Positions 1-9,674 are shown, counted from the first letter of the stretch. The stretch: 64,000 nt of DNA from Phocaeicola_A sp045545095 (GCA_045545095.1 JAZQAG010000042.1:1-64000), one strand, 5' to 3'. The notes: generated by a model from the sequence alone, not told the origin. Translations and numbers: made by a program.

Positions 1-2
1 CG

Positions 3-74
3 ATACAGAAAGAGTTATTTGAAGTTATGCAAAACGCAGAAGACCAAAACACTCTGTATATTGCTAATTCGTAA
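3..74 (+). CDS. 3' end of an unidentified gene, cut by the left edge
   Basis: The third forward frame is open from the window edge to a TAA at 72-74. It reads as plausible protein (IQKELFEVMQNAEDQNTLYI, then ANS and stop). A hairpin with a T-rich tail follows at 93-131, as expected after a gene end. Only 23 residues are visible, so no family can be named. It could be chance, but the terminator in the right place supports a real gene end. Confidence 0.35.
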   Translation: MQKELFEVMQNAEDQNTLYIANS

Positions 75-92
75 CCCAATACATATTCAACC

Positions 93-131
93 AAAAGGTC
101 GTTATTCATTCTCAATAATTTAGACCTTTTT
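93..131 (+). terminator. Probable intrinsic terminator after the left-edge gene
   Basis: AAAAGGTC and GACCTTTT pair across a loop that holds a smaller TTATT/AATAA stem, and a run of T follows. It separates the left-edge gene from the coding sequence that starts to look like CHAT protein at about 136. Confidence 0.55.
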
Positions 132-261
132 CGTAACTTCAGAAAACAAATTTACTAAAAACGCCACATATGAAGACTGTTTACACAATCTACTTCTTGC
201 ATATATAAAAAGGGAAGAACATCATAATATTTCTCGAATAATTACTAAAATTTGGAAACAG

Positions 262-1827
262 TTGGATAAAAAACACTCGGTTTTATATTGGATATCCCAA
301 ACGGAAAAAAAGAATTATTGGGAGAAAGAAAATTATAATAGAGTTTTACCAGAGATATATTATTTAGCAAATAAATATCCTCAAATTAAAGAATATACCC
401 AATGGGCATATGACGGTTTGTTAAGAAGTAAGAATTGTGACCATATTATCCTAGGAAATAACAAAATAATAAAGCTGAAATTCAGAGAACTAAGAATGGT
501 TTCAGAAAAAATAAATCGGATTATAGATCGAGGTGATATAGGTAATGAAGAATATAAGAAAATAATAAAGACAAAAGAAGCATTAGAACGTGAAATCAAT
601 AAAAATGCAACTCTTTGGGGATTGAATGTCGATGAAAATCAATTGATGGATATTACATGGAGTGATGTAAAAAGTAAATTAGGTAAGAATGATATTGCAA
701 TTGAATTTATGGATAATGCTGCAATTCTATTAAAATATGATTGGAATTCTCCAAAGCTAATTCATATCTCATATCCTAGAAATTTTGTCAATAATATTGA
801 TTCATTAAAATGTTATAGCGATTTAATATGGAAACCAATAAAAGATTATCTAAATAATATTGAAAATATTTACTTCTCAACATCACATATTTTACATAAG
901 ATTCCTATTGAATCTTTACCTATAAATGAGAAATACATAATGAGTGATATATTTAATATGCATCGTTTATCATCAACTCGTGAGTTATTGAGTGAAAGCC
1001 CAAATATTAAATATACAACTGCAGTATTATATGGCGGACTTGATTATGATATGTCAGATGAAAAAATGCTTATTGAGAGTAATAAATATTATAGTTATTT
1101 TACTGATAAAAAAGCCTTTATATCAAGAGGCTTACTAAATGATTCAATTAGAGGATATTTATGGAATACATTAAGCAATACAGAAAATGAAGTTACCTAC
1201 ATTTCTCAGTTATTACAAAAATACGATATTTCAACCATTGTATATAAGGGAATATCTGGAAATGAAGAGTCATTTAAGAACCTTTCAGGTAATAAATATG
1301 ATATCATACATATAGCGACACATGGTTTTTTCTATCCAAATGAAGAGGCTAAAAAGAAAGATTATTATAGATTATTTATGAAAAATGATATAAAAAGTTT
1401 TTCTAATGATATAGATTTCTCCATGTGGCGCTCTGGTTTGGTGCTTTCTGGAGGTAATCGTGCATGGAAGGGTGATACAATTCCCAATCAGGTGGAGGAT
1501 GGAATTTTGAAAGCACAAGAAATCAGCGACCTTGATTTACGAGGTGCTGACTTGGTGGTTCTTTCCGCTTGTCAAACCGGTTTAGGTGAAATCACCAGTG
1601 ACGGAGTGTTTGGTTTGCAACGCGCATTCAAAATGGCTGGTGCACAAACCATCGTGATGAGTCTTACAGAAGTGGATGACCAAACTACCATGGCCATGAT
1701 GAATAAGTTCTATACAAACTTATTTTCAGGTCAATCCAAACACGATGCATTCTACAATGCCCAGCGTTATATCCGTTCCATCAAGCCCGACCCGAAATAT
1801 TGGGCTGGATGGATTATGTTGGATTAA
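262..1827 (+). CDS. CHAT domain protein (caspase-like), probably 5'-truncated
   Basis: The C-terminal half is a CHAT protease domain: the catalytic His is in HIATHGFF (about residue 353), the catalytic Cys is in LSACQTG (about residue 435), and the protein ends in the usual WAGWIMLD. CHAT proteins of Bacteroidales usually carry N-terminal TPR repeats and are often much longer. Here the nominal start is a TTG with no clear ribosome site. The same frame stays open and protein-like back to 136, just after a TAA at 133-135 and the terminator of another gene. The N-terminal TPR part therefore seems to have been lost by rearrangement, and the gene may be a remnant. The first two thirds are very AT-rich, while the last ~130 codons are more GC-balanced. 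The family acts in peptide cleavage and often in defence or cell death; the role here is unknown. Confidence 0.75.
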   Translation: MDKKHSVLYWISQTEKKNYWEKENYNRVLPEIYYLANKYPQIKEYTQWAYDGLLRSKNCDHIILGNNKIIKLKFRELRMVSEKINRIIDRGDIGNEEYKKIIKTKEALEREINKNATLWGLNVDENQLMDITWSDVKSKLGKNDIAIEFMDNAAILLKYDWNSPKLIHISYPRNFVNNIDSLKCYSDLIWKPIKDYLNNIENIYFSTSHILHKIPIESLPINEKYIMSDIFNMHRLSSTRELLSESPNIKYTTAVLYGGLDYDMSDEKMLIESNKYYSYFTDKKAFISRGLLNDSIRGYLWNTLSNTENEVTYISQLLQKYDISTIVYKGISGNEESFKNLSGNKYDIIHIATHGFFYPNEEAKKKDYYRLFMKNDIKSFSNDIDFSMWRSGLVLSGGNRAWKGDTIPNQVEDGILKAQEISDLDLRGADLVVLSACQTGLGEITSDGVFGLQRAFKMAGAQTIVMSLTEVDDQTTMAMMNKFYTNLFSGQSKHDAFYNAQRYIRSIKPDPKYWAGWIMLD

Positions 1828-1836
1828 GAATCAAGG

Positions 1837-2136
1837 TTAGTAACTTCGTCTGTTGCGGGATAATAATTCAGCAATGGACGAGGTTGTTTTATTTCGAAGA
1901 TATTCATTAGTTATTTCATTGAGCTTCTCACCACATTTATCAGACTCATGTTGGAAATTGTCCATTAACCTTAGCCGCGTTTCTATTGGCATATATCCCA
2001 TACCAAAAGCTAATTGGGTATATGCAATATCACTGCTCATTTTCTGAAACAGTAATTGAACGGCATGGGCTCTCGTCCCTAATTCTTCCCACAATTCGTT
2101 TGCACGATGTAGATTGTTATAAAAATTGTTATCCAT
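1837..2136 (-). CDS. Small hypothetical protein, 99 aa
   Basis: I do not recognise this protein. It is soluble, charged and probably alpha-helical throughout, with no signal peptide or membrane segment. It starts at an ATG (2134-2136) about 27 bases downstream of a -7 box TATATTTG (minus strand, 2163-2170), with a TTG 20 bases further upstream. It is therefore probably expressed on its own. It converges on the CHAT gene with only a 9-base gap. A partner role with CHAT is possible but nothing in the sequence shows it. Confidence 0.65.
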   Translation of the reverse strand: MDNNFYNNLHRANELWEELGTRAHAVQLLFQKMSSDIAYTQLAFGMGYMPIETRLRLMDNFQHESDKCGEKLNEITNEYLRNKTTSSIAELLSRNRRSY

Positions 2137-2162
2137 AATCTTTTTTTTATTTAATTACGCTG

Positions 2163-2193
2163 CAAATATATTGATGTTTTCCAATACTTGCAA
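2163..2193 (-). promoter_or_regulatory. Promoter of the 99-aa gene
   Basis: Minus strand: -7 box TATATTTG at 2163-2170 and a TTG at 2191-2193, spaced 20 bases. This fits the Bacteroidetes primary sigma consensus. Confidence 0.55.
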
Positions 2194-2321
2194 TAAAAGA
2201 GAAACTATTAACTCTATTTAATAGATAAAGGGAAAATATGTTGAAAACAGATTTTGAGTGTTGAGCAACTACATGGACAAATTAATGAAGGGTGAAAGGT
2301 GACGGGGAACGAGTGACGGGA

Positions 2322-2626
2322 TGCCTTCGGCTGATTAACGGTGAACGGTTAGCGGATTTAAAGGGTGAAGGTTTTTGTCTGCTATATATTATAGTAGGTA
2401 CAAGGATATGGGATACTTATACGGAGTTTATAGATAAAAAGGCATGAGTTTGTAACCCTTTCACATCTGTGAAGAGATGTCTTCACAAATATCAAGAGAT
2501 ATCTTCACAGATGTCAAGAGATGTCTTCACAGCTGTGAAGAGGTATTAAAGTTGGGGATTTTATTGTGTAAAGGGTGAAGGAATGCCTTCGGTTGGGGAA
2601 CGGCGAGCGGTTAGCGGATTTAAAGG
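2322..2626 (+). repeat. Pair of ~44-bp direct repeats in an intergenic gap
   Basis: Two copies at 2322-2365 and 2583-2626. Both start ATGCCTTCGG and end with GCGGTTAGCGGATTTAAAGG or close to it (ACGGTTAGCGGATTT in the first copy). They differ in the middle. The surrounding sequence is rich in GGGTGAAGG-type micro-repeats. No coding capacity was seen between 2137 and 2655. Confidence 0.7.
2461..2544 (+). repeat. 22-bp tandem repeat array with quasi-palindromic core
   Basis: Three full 22-base units (2471-2492, 2493-2514, 2515-2536) with partial units on each side (2461-2470, 2537-2544). Each unit contains AGAGAT(A/G)TCTTCAC; the core TGAAGAGATGTCTTCA is nearly self-complementary. There are no unique spacers, so this is not a CRISPR array. 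Function unknown; compare the 22-base-period triple at 52910-52973. Confidence 0.8.
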
Positions 2627-2650
2627 AGGAAGGGTAAAGAGGGTTCCTCC
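2625..2650 (-). terminator. Weak candidate terminator after tamL
   Basis: GGAGGA(A) and TTCCTCC can pair with a 12-13 base loop just downstream of the minus-strand tamL stop at 2656. On that strand a short T run (TTTAAAT) follows. The stem is short, so this is tentative. Confidence 0.3.
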
Positions 2651-2655
2651 AACTA

Positions 2656-4989
2656 TCAGAAGGGATATCCTACTGCCAGATGGAGGCCAAGGCTATCTTT
2701 GAAGCGGGGGATGTTGTACCAACCGCTCTTACCTGTATCATAGGGAAGATGGAGGGCAACACCAAGGTCGAGACGCAAGACCAGAAACTCCAAGTCGTAA
2801 CGAAGGCCAAAGCCGGTACCTACAGCGACCTCTTTCCATAGGTCATCCAATGTCAGTTCGCCTCCTGGGCGGTCGGCCTGCTGACGAAGCAGCCACACAT
2901 TTCCTGCATCGAGGAAGGTGGCGCCATAGAGATTGGCTACAATGGGGAAACGCAACTCGGCATTCATCTCGAGTTTGACATCTCCCGTCTGGTCAAGATA
3001 GGAATAGAGTCCCTCCTGGGGATGATAACTGCCCGGACCGATGGTGCGTGCTGTAAAAGCACGTATGCTGTTGGCTCCACCGATATAGAACTGCTCACTA
3101 TAAGGAGCGTATTGGGAATTGCCATAGGGAACAACCACACCGGCAAACAGGCGGGTGGCAACATGGGTACGACCACGCACCTTGAGAAGGTTGCGCAGTT
3201 CAGTAGTGACCTTGACAAACTGGGCAAAGGGATTGCCCAAGAGATTCTTGTCGCGACGGTCAAAAGGTTCTCCAAAGAGGGCATAGATACCTGATGTGAC
3301 ATTGCCGGCCGAGGTCAGTGTGGTGCTCCACCAAGTATGGTGACGACGGGAGGTGATGGAGGCATCGTCAAAGGTATAGGTATAGCTCATGGCAGGGATG
3401 AACTGGTCGCGGAAACTGACGGCCAAAGCACGGTTCTGCTCCATGATGGAATCGAACTTGGCAGTATGGTCCTGCAGCATATTGAAGGTCAGACGGAAGG
3501 GGGTGAAAATATGCTTGGATGTCTTTGTCGGTTGGAAGGTATAGACCGCATTTCCACCGAAAGAGAGCAGGCGGAAGAATCCGGCACGGTTCAACTGGTT
3601 GGCATAGAGTTTGAACTCTGTCTGTGCAGGGAAACGGAACCGACGGGTATTCAAACCCGGAAACATCAGGCGGGGATAGGTGAGCGAAGTGGACAGTCCC
3701 AGTTCCCAGGAATTGATTTCAGCCTTGTCGCCCGTAGCTGTCCCTCCCGTCTGCCATTCATAGGAGGCATCGAGCTTGACGGAGAATGTCTCTCCACCAC
3801 GAAATACATTCTTCTTGGATATGCCTAAAGAGAGTCCGGGACCTATCTGATCATTGCTCTTGCTGGTGGCATTGACCTCTAACTCGACATCAAGGGGTTT
3901 GTCGAACGTGGCACTGATCACCACATCCAATGTATCGCACAAAGCTGAGGTATCACGTGGAACAAACTGCATATCCACAGAACTGAAGACTCCCATACGG
4001 GCCATATTCTCCTGACTCTGGCGCTGTTTCTCCTGCGAATAGAGTTCTCCATGGCGGAAACGGAAGTTGTGGAACAGTACACGCGGCCTCAACGGAGGTT
4101 TCTTGCCTGTATAGTTTATGCGCAGGTGACGGATCTGCAGACTGTCTGCCAACTGATAGCTGTTACTGTTTCTGAGATTGACCGTCATACGGCCGATATA
4201 CCATTGACGGTTCACCTGTGAAGGAAGGCCGGCTTCGGGTTGGATCTGCAACCAGACCTTACCGGGCTGCTGGATGGTATCTGCTCTGAAGGTGATATAA
4301 TTGCTGCGATAATAGTAATATCCATTGTTACGGAAAAGGGTTGAAAGGCGGTTACGCTCGCTCTCCAACTGCACCACACTGAAGGGGTCGCCGGTATGCA
4401 GCAGACGCTCTTTCCACGTATGGCGTATCAGCGTGTCGGCCACATAAGGGAAATGGCGGTATTGGATGGAATCGAGACTAAAGAGATGACCGGCATTCAC
4501 CCGGTAAGAGACCTTGGCCTTACGCGGATTCTTTTGGGGAATGACCTCACTGATCACCTGCCCTCGGAAGAATCCATAATCGCGTAGCAGGTTGGTGGCG
4601 ACCTTGCTACGTACCTCGGGATTAACGGCAGACAGGAAAACCGGTTCACTGGCAAATGTGTTGAAAATCCACTTCCCCACCCCTTTCTGCTTATTCACAA
4701 AGGCATTGTATATCCATAATCCGGCAGGTATAGGAAAACGGTAGGTGGAACTGCCAAAGATAGCATTGTTGGGCGGATAGGCCAAAGCGGCCTCCACTTC
4801 ATCTCGGGCTGTCTCTGTGGCAGCAAGGGAACTGTCATTCACATACTCCACGCGCTTGATACCCGTATAGAGTATCTCTCCCTCGGGCAGATGACGGGTG
4901 GTACTGCAAGCCACGAATGCCAAAAGGGAGACTACGAACAAAAGGCCACGAGCCACACATGAACAGATTTTATTCTTTTGTAATTCCAT
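2656..4989 (-). CDS. tamL: TamL: BamA/TamA-family outer-membrane protein, lipoprotein type
   Basis: A 777-aa Omp85-superfamily protein. The N-terminus is a lipoprotein signal (hydrophobic stretch ending LAFVAC followed by STTRHLPEGE), as in the Bacteroidetes TamL variant of TamA. POTRA-like repeats follow, then a C-terminal 16-strand-type barrel containing the conserved IGGANSIRAF loop (Omp85 motif) and an aromatic C-terminus (VGYPF). I chose the ATG at 4987-4989 because it gives the signal peptide and has AGGAGAAAGG just upstream; the frame is open further but the extra residues do not look like a leader. It overlaps the 3' end of tamB by 20 bases, so the two are co-translated. It is expected to work with TamB in outer-membrane protein or lipid transport. 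Confidence 0.9.
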   Translation of the reverse strand: MELQKNKICSCVARGLLFVVSLLAFVACSTTRHLPEGEILYTGIKRVEYVNDSSLAATETARDEVEAALAYPPNNAIFGSSTYRFPIPAGLWIYNAFVNKQKGVGKWIFNTFASEPVFLSAVNPEVRSKVATNLLRDYGFFRGQVISEVIPQKNPRKAKVSYRVNAGHLFSLDSIQYRHFPYVADTLIRHTWKERLLHTGDPFSVVQLESERNRLSTLFRNNGYYYYRSNYITFRADTIQQPGKVWLQIQPEAGLPSQVNRQWYIGRMTVNLRNSNSYQLADSLQIRHLRINYTGKKPPLRPRVLFHNFRFRHGELYSQEKQRQSQENMARMGVFSSVDMQFVPRDTSALCDTLDVVISATFDKPLDVELEVNATSKSNDQIGPGLSLGISKKNVFRGGETFSVKLDASYEWQTGGTATGDKAEINSWELGLSTSLTYPRLMFPGLNTRRFRFPAQTEFKLYANQLNRAGFFRLLSFGGNAVYTFQPTKTSKHIFTPFRLTFNMLQDHTAKFDSIMEQNRALAVSFRDQFIPAMSYTYTFDDASITSRRHHTWWSTTLTSAGNVTSGIYALFGEPFDRRDKNLLGNPFAQFVKVTTELRNLLKVRGRTHVATRLFAGVVVPYGNSQYAPYSEQFYIGGANSIRAFTARTIGPGSYHPQEGLYSYLDQTGDVKLEMNAELRFPIVANLYGATFLDAGNVWLLRQQADRPGGELTLDDLWKEVAVGTGFGLRYDLEFLVLRLDLGVALHLPYDTGKSGWYNIPRFKDSLGLHLAVGYPF

Positions 4990-7900
4990 CCTTTCTCCTT
5001 TTAAATATAAACAGTTCACCCAACTTGTTAACCTTGCGGCGAAGCACAAGACCAACACCCGTCTCAATGATTTCACCTTCGAGAATACTCTCATAGTTCT
5101 TGGTATGAAACAGCTTGACATAGCGTGTACCGCTATCGTCCAACCGCCACTCCAGGGATATGTCATCAATAAATGAATTGCCCTCCTCCTCGGCTACGGT
5201 CTCACTGCCTGTCGATATGCGTCCACCGATAATGACACTCAGACGATTGTTCCAGAATCGCTTGGCAAAGCGGAAGGAGTAGTCTGTTCCTCCCTGCGAA
5301 CTTCCGTCGGCCGCATACTTATCCTCCACCCCGATGCTGACATCCACAGTCTTGAGAGCACTTCCGGCAATATGGGATATCTCGCTCTGAAGGAAAGAGT
5401 TCAAGGCATTACCTGTATTGAATCCACCGGAAGTCCCTCCTTGGGAACCGGCATACATACCCGTCACCAACATGGTCACAGCCAACTTGCCACGCTCCTC
5501 GGCCGACATGGCGGCCAACTGATTCTGCAAGGAAGCATCCTCAGGCGCCTCGAGCATGAAGGCCAAACCCATATCGCTAAGACTATTGGTGATGGAGACA
5601 CCGACATCGAAATTGACATAGCGTGAACTGTTGTCCTCGGTGACGGAAGTGCGGACACGCTCCGTCGCTGTTACATTCAGGTAGGGATTTGCCGGATCTC
5701 CTGTAAACTCCACGTAGCTGCCACTCTTTATCTTGAATGTCTTCAAAGGTATGACAGGGAGGGAGTATTTCATTTCGCCACTGGTCAACGTATAGCGTCC
5801 CATCAACAGGAAGTCGCCTTGAGGGGTATATTGCATAGAGAGGTTGCCCCCACCCTGTACCTCGACATAACTGTCGCTACCCAAATCGACCTGCACTTGT
5901 GCCCCTTGGTCTATCTGTACATTCAACAGGAGGTCCAATCCTCCCAAAGAGACTTTCTCTGTAGCGTCGGGAACCGTCACGGTATCATTGAAATTGACAA
6001 AAGTGACCATACTGCCCAAACGGTCCTCCACAGTCAAGGGGGACTCCTTCAGGATATAGGTGACATCGGTATTGCCCAACACATTCATGGTACCACGTAC
6101 CACAGGATTCGTCAGTTCCCCCTTGATGGTTGAGAACAGGGACACGAAGACTTTACCATGAAGCAGGGAGTTCTTGTTCTCACGAACATTGAGCAGTTCA
6201 TATTCCCTGGCCTGCATACGCAAGTCGGCTGTCATCCGCGAAAAATCTCTCATATCAACCTCTCCCGTCAGGGTGAAGGGATTCTTTCCATGGGCATAGA
6301 TATTGAACTGGTCAAAGGTGAGCCGGTTGTTCCGGATACTCAACGGATTCTTGTCAAACGTAAAGTCCAAGGCATACAAGGGCGAATGCATCTTCACCGA
6401 ATCGAAACGAAGTTCTCCACTAATGAGGGGAGCGGACAACGGACCTTGCACGGTGAGTTCTCCCATCAGAGCACCTTCCATATTCACCAATTCGCGCGGC
6501 AAGAAAGCATTAGCCATATCCAAGGGGAAATGCTCCAGACTGATATCGGCCTGAAGACGGGCTTCCCCAGAAGCAGAATGGAGTTGATAAGCAGAAAGGG
6601 AATCATTAGAAGAAATGTGGTAACCATCATCGGCTGAGAAATAGGTGCCATCCACAGTAGCGATCTCTGTTCCATCACGCAACAGCTGCAGACTGACAAG
6701 ATGTTCGTTCACCGACAAGGGCAAATAGGCTGCTTCGGCTCCCAATGCCCCTATGGAATACTTTTCATAAACCAGCCCATCAACCTGCATCGTGGCAGAA
6801 AGGGTATTTTTTCCATCGGTCTCCTGAATATAATGCAACTCAGTATCAAGGATTCCTGCCACATCAGGAGCATAGGGAAGCAGGCTAAGCAACTCTGCCA
6901 AATCCAATCGGGTAAGGTCCAATGTCAGATCCTGACGCCGACTGTCATTGGGAATGGAATAGAGGCGGAGCCCTGTGCCACGCTGATCCAATAGAGCCAA
7001 ATCAGCTTCGACCCTTCCTGAATCACTAAGCATGACATAATTGCCTCCATCCAAGGTGAAGGGTCTGAACCCTACTGTGGGACGTTCAGGGAAGAGAGAT
7101 ACCCGTAGTCCGTCAGATTGCAACGCTGCACGAACACCCAGTTCAAGTCCTTTTCTCTGTTCTTCGTTGAAAAAACGGAGCAGGATATCACCACCCGTAG
7201 AATCTATCTCCCCACCGGCATAGGCAGTGAATACAGGCTTATAGGTATTGGGGGCATTGCTCACCACGGCCTGATAATGCAACAAAGAGGAATCTTGCCG
7301 GAGAATCAGGCTGATGGTATCCAGTTCCAAACTATCGGTAGAGAACTTATAGACATATCCATCGCCATGGATTCCTGACTGGGGAGAGGTACGCAAATTA
7401 AGGTCAACCTGCTCCACACCGATACCATTGACATAGCGGAGATAGTTGCTGAAAGGATTATCTTGCCCGGCATTCAATTGCAGTGTCGCATCGGGCAGCA
7501 ACCCTTTGACCTCATTCAAATCCACCACACGCTGTCCCAACTGCTTCCAACACTCCTCAGCAAAGGCCATACAACGGTCCACCATGGAGGGGACATCACT
7601 ATCCACATCCATCTGCAATTCCATATCACCGGCTACCACATGAGCCGAAGTGGAGTCAAGACGTGTAAAAGCAGAAAACTGTATATCTTTGGGAGCAAAT
7701 CGGCCTTTGGCTGTCAACAAATTCATAGCGGTGACTTTTCCTTGGGCTGCATGGGTATTCTGCCAATCGGTCTCGCCACGGACATCGGCAGATAAAGAGA
7801 CATTCAGAGGAACTTCCGTAAAGCGCAGTGCCTGCAAATCGGCTTCGCCAATATTTAAGGTAATATGCCCATCCAACGAATCGCGAAGCACCAAAGCACC

Positions 7901-9634
7901 GGCACTGAGTTGCATATCAAGCAAGGGATTATGACTCTCCAACGACAAAGTTGCCTGATGATTCTGCAACGCAGCATTCAGATTCACATCTTGAATATCC
8001 AATGCCCCATACTCCAAAAGGTCTATAGCTGCCTCAGCCTTCAGATGGGTATGGGCAGCATAGGGGTCAGTACCAACACCTTCCATGCGCAGATGAGCCG
8101 ACAATCGTCGAAGGGAATCTGACGGAAGGAAATGGTTCAGAGCCAAACTGTCTATCTGCCCATTCAAGGCATATGCCTCTGTATGGGTATCATAGTGGCC
8201 TGTGGCTGTCAGCGTACCATCACTTTCCAACAACGAAAGTGTTGCATCCAAACGGGTAGCCTCCATTGCCAATTGGCCTGCCATATGCATGGAATGAGGA
8301 AGCACAAAAGCTCCTGTCGTATCAACAAGCATAGAGATGAAATCCAGATTATGAGTCTCCACACTCAAATGCAAATCCCCTTTCCTAAACAAAGTGTCAG
8401 CCAATCGGGTAGCATATCCGCCAGCACAGATATCAAATACGCTATCCATCTGTGCTGTGAGGGTATCCAACCAAACCTGCTGCATATTCCCATGAGCTGC
8501 CAGTCGGAAATCCAATGGAGCAGAAGGATATTTCTGCACAACCACTTCGGGCCACATGCCGGCAACCAATGCCAAGACATCTTGCCGACCGACCTCTCCT
8601 GCAGCAGAAAGAAGAAGTTGTCCCTCCCCACCTGCCTGTAAAGCGGTCCATTCCATATCTCCATAAGCCTGCAATCGGGAAGCGGAGGTCTCTACTTTCA
8701 AGCCTGGCAAACGGATACCCAAACTATCCATAGCAAAAGAACCTTCCAGTTCTTCTACCATGAGTCCCGAACGCTCTGCCAATGCCAACTGACGTACTGT
8801 TGCTTTTAACTGTTCATTTGAATAGGAAAGGGAATCGACCCCTACCTGTATCCTTTCTATCTGTATATGGTCGGGATCCAATCCGGATAGCGGATGACCA
8901 TTACCACGATTATAGGCAAAAAGGCCATCGGCCATATCCATCCGCAAAAGTCCATAGCTCTGTTTTCCCAAATTGACAGCAATCTGATCCAATTCCGCTT
9001 TACCACATCCGGCAACTAAGGAGAGTGTATCGGCCGGCATCTGCAAATGGAAATTCACCCGACTGAGAAGCATCTCATCCAGCAAAATATTCCACCCGAT
9101 GGAAGACGATACCGTATCGGAAGGTACAGTATCGGGATGCAAGGTGACAGAAACATCTGCATCGGACAATCGGAGACTCTTCACCAGCGCATGTTCTTCC
9201 GCCAAGCTGACATGACCGGCCTCCAACCGAAGGGTTCCTACCTTACCCTCTATCCCAACAGAAGGTATCAGTGCACCGGTACTTGCCTGCACCTGACTCA
9301 AGAGAATCTCTCCCACCTGAATTTGGCCACTGAGCAATGGGCACAAAGATACTCCGATACGCAATTCCCCTAAAGAGGCAATGGTGTCGGAGCGTAAAGA
9401 ATCAGACACCACCACCTTCCTCAACTTGAGGTCAAGGGGCAACGCCAAACGTACCTGCCCCACCTCGATGCTCATACCCGTAGCATTCGAAGCGGCACGT
9501 GCGGCCATATCTACCACCCGATTCTGTATGGGTGGTAAATAGAGTAAAGTGAGCAGAGATACGAACATGACAAAAGGGGCTACCAGAAGCAGCCCCACTA
9601 TCCGTCCTATATTCTTACGTTTACGAGCATCCAT
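4970..9634 (-). CDS. tamB: TamB: translocation and assembly module / DUF490 protein
   Basis: A very long protein (1554 aa) with one N-terminal membrane anchor (IGRIVGLLLVAPFVMFVSLLTLLY region), a long run of beta-rich AsmA/TamB-like repeats, and a C-terminal TamB (DUF490) domain containing VRGTMNVLGNTDVTY and the GNALNSFLQSEI region. Such proteins span the periplasm as a hydrophobic groove and partner Omp85 proteins; the adjacent overlapping tamL gene fits this. I chose the ATG at 9632-9634; an in-frame TTG three codons upstream is less likely. A -7 box TATCTTTG lies on the minus strand at 9667-9674, about 30 bases upstream. Confidence 0.92.
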   Translation of the reverse strand: MDARKRKNIGRIVGLLLVAPFVMFVSLLTLLYLPPIQNRVVDMAARAASNATGMSIEVGQVRLALPLDLKLRKVVVSDSLRSDTIASLGELRIGVSLCPLLSGQIQVGEILLSQVQASTGALIPSVGIEGKVGTLRLEAGHVSLAEEHALVKSLRLSDADVSVTLHPDTVPSDTVSSSIGWNILLDEMLLSRVNFHLQMPADTLSLVAGCGKAELDQIAVNLGKQSYGLLRMDMADGLFAYNRGNGHPLSGLDPDHIQIERIQVGVDSLSYSNEQLKATVRQLALAERSGLMVEELEGSFAMDSLGIRLPGLKVETSASRLQAYGDMEWTALQAGGEGQLLLSAAGEVGRQDVLALVAGMWPEVVVQKYPSAPLDFRLAAHGNMQQVWLDTLTAQMDSVFDICAGGYATRLADTLFRKGDLHLSVETHNLDFISMLVDTTGAFVLPHSMHMAGQLAMEATRLDATLSLLESDGTLTATGHYDTHTEAYALNGQIDSLALNHFLPSDSLRRLSAHLRMEGVGTDPYAAHTHLKAEAAIDLLEYGALDIQDVNLNAALQNHQATLSLESHNPLLDMQLSAGALVLRDSLDGHITLNIGEADLQALRFTEVPLNVSLSADVRGETDWQNTHAAQGKVTAMNLLTAKGRFAPKDIQFSAFTRLDSTSAHVVAGDMELQMDVDSDVPSMVDRCMAFAEECWKQLGQRVVDLNEVKGLLPDATLQLNAGQDNPFSNYLRYVNGIGVEQVDLNLRTSPQSGIHGDGYVYKFSTDSLELDTISLILRQDSSLLHYQAVVSNAPNTYKPVFTAYAGGEIDSTGGDILLRFFNEEQRKGLELGVRAALQSDGLRVSLFPERPTVGFRPFTLDGGNYVMLSDSGRVEADLALLDQRGTGLRLYSIPNDSRRQDLTLDLTRLDLAELLSLLPYAPDVAGILDTELHYIQETDGKNTLSATMQVDGLVYEKYSIGALGAEAAYLPLSVNEHLVSLQLLRDGTEIATVDGTYFSADDGYHISSNDSLSAYQLHSASGEARLQADISLEHFPLDMANAFLPRELVNMEGALMGELTVQGPLSAPLISGELRFDSVKMHSPLYALDFTFDKNPLSIRNNRLTFDQFNIYAHGKNPFTLTGEVDMRDFSRMTADLRMQAREYELLNVRENKNSLLHGKVFVSLFSTIKGELTNPVVRGTMNVLGNTDVTYILKESPLTVEDRLGSMVTFVNFNDTVTVPDATEKVSLGGLDLLLNVQIDQGAQVQVDLGSDSYVEVQGGGNLSMQYTPQGDFLLMGRYTLTSGEMKYSLPVIPLKTFKIKSGSYVEFTGDPANPYLNVTATERVRTSVTEDNSSRYVNFDVGVSITNSLSDMGLAFMLEAPEDASLQNQLAAMSAEERGKLAVTMLVTGMYAGSQGGTSGGFNTGNALNSFLQSEISHIAGSALKTVDVSIGVEDKYAADGSSQGGTDYSFRFAKRFWNNRLSVIIGGRISTGSETVAEEEGNSFIDDISLEWRLDDSGTRYVKLFHTKNYESILEGEIIETGVGLVLRRKVNKLGELFIFKRRKDGITKE

Positions 9635-9666
9635 TTTATACAAACAAGGGAACTCCCTTTCGGGGA

Positions 9667-9674
9667 CAAAGATA
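9667..9674 (-). promoter_or_regulatory. -7 box upstream of tamB-tamL
   Basis: TATCTTTG on the minus strand, about 33 bases from the tamB ATG. No clear TTTG is seen at the -33 spacing. Confidence 0.45.

Noticed and set aside
2461..2544. CRISPR array
   Set aside because: The 22-base units follow directly without unique spacers, and there are no cas genes in the window.
3337..3828. 163-aa plus-strand frame antisense to tamL
   Set aside because: It is the shadow of a strongly coding minus-strand gene; many similar frames lie opposite tamB.
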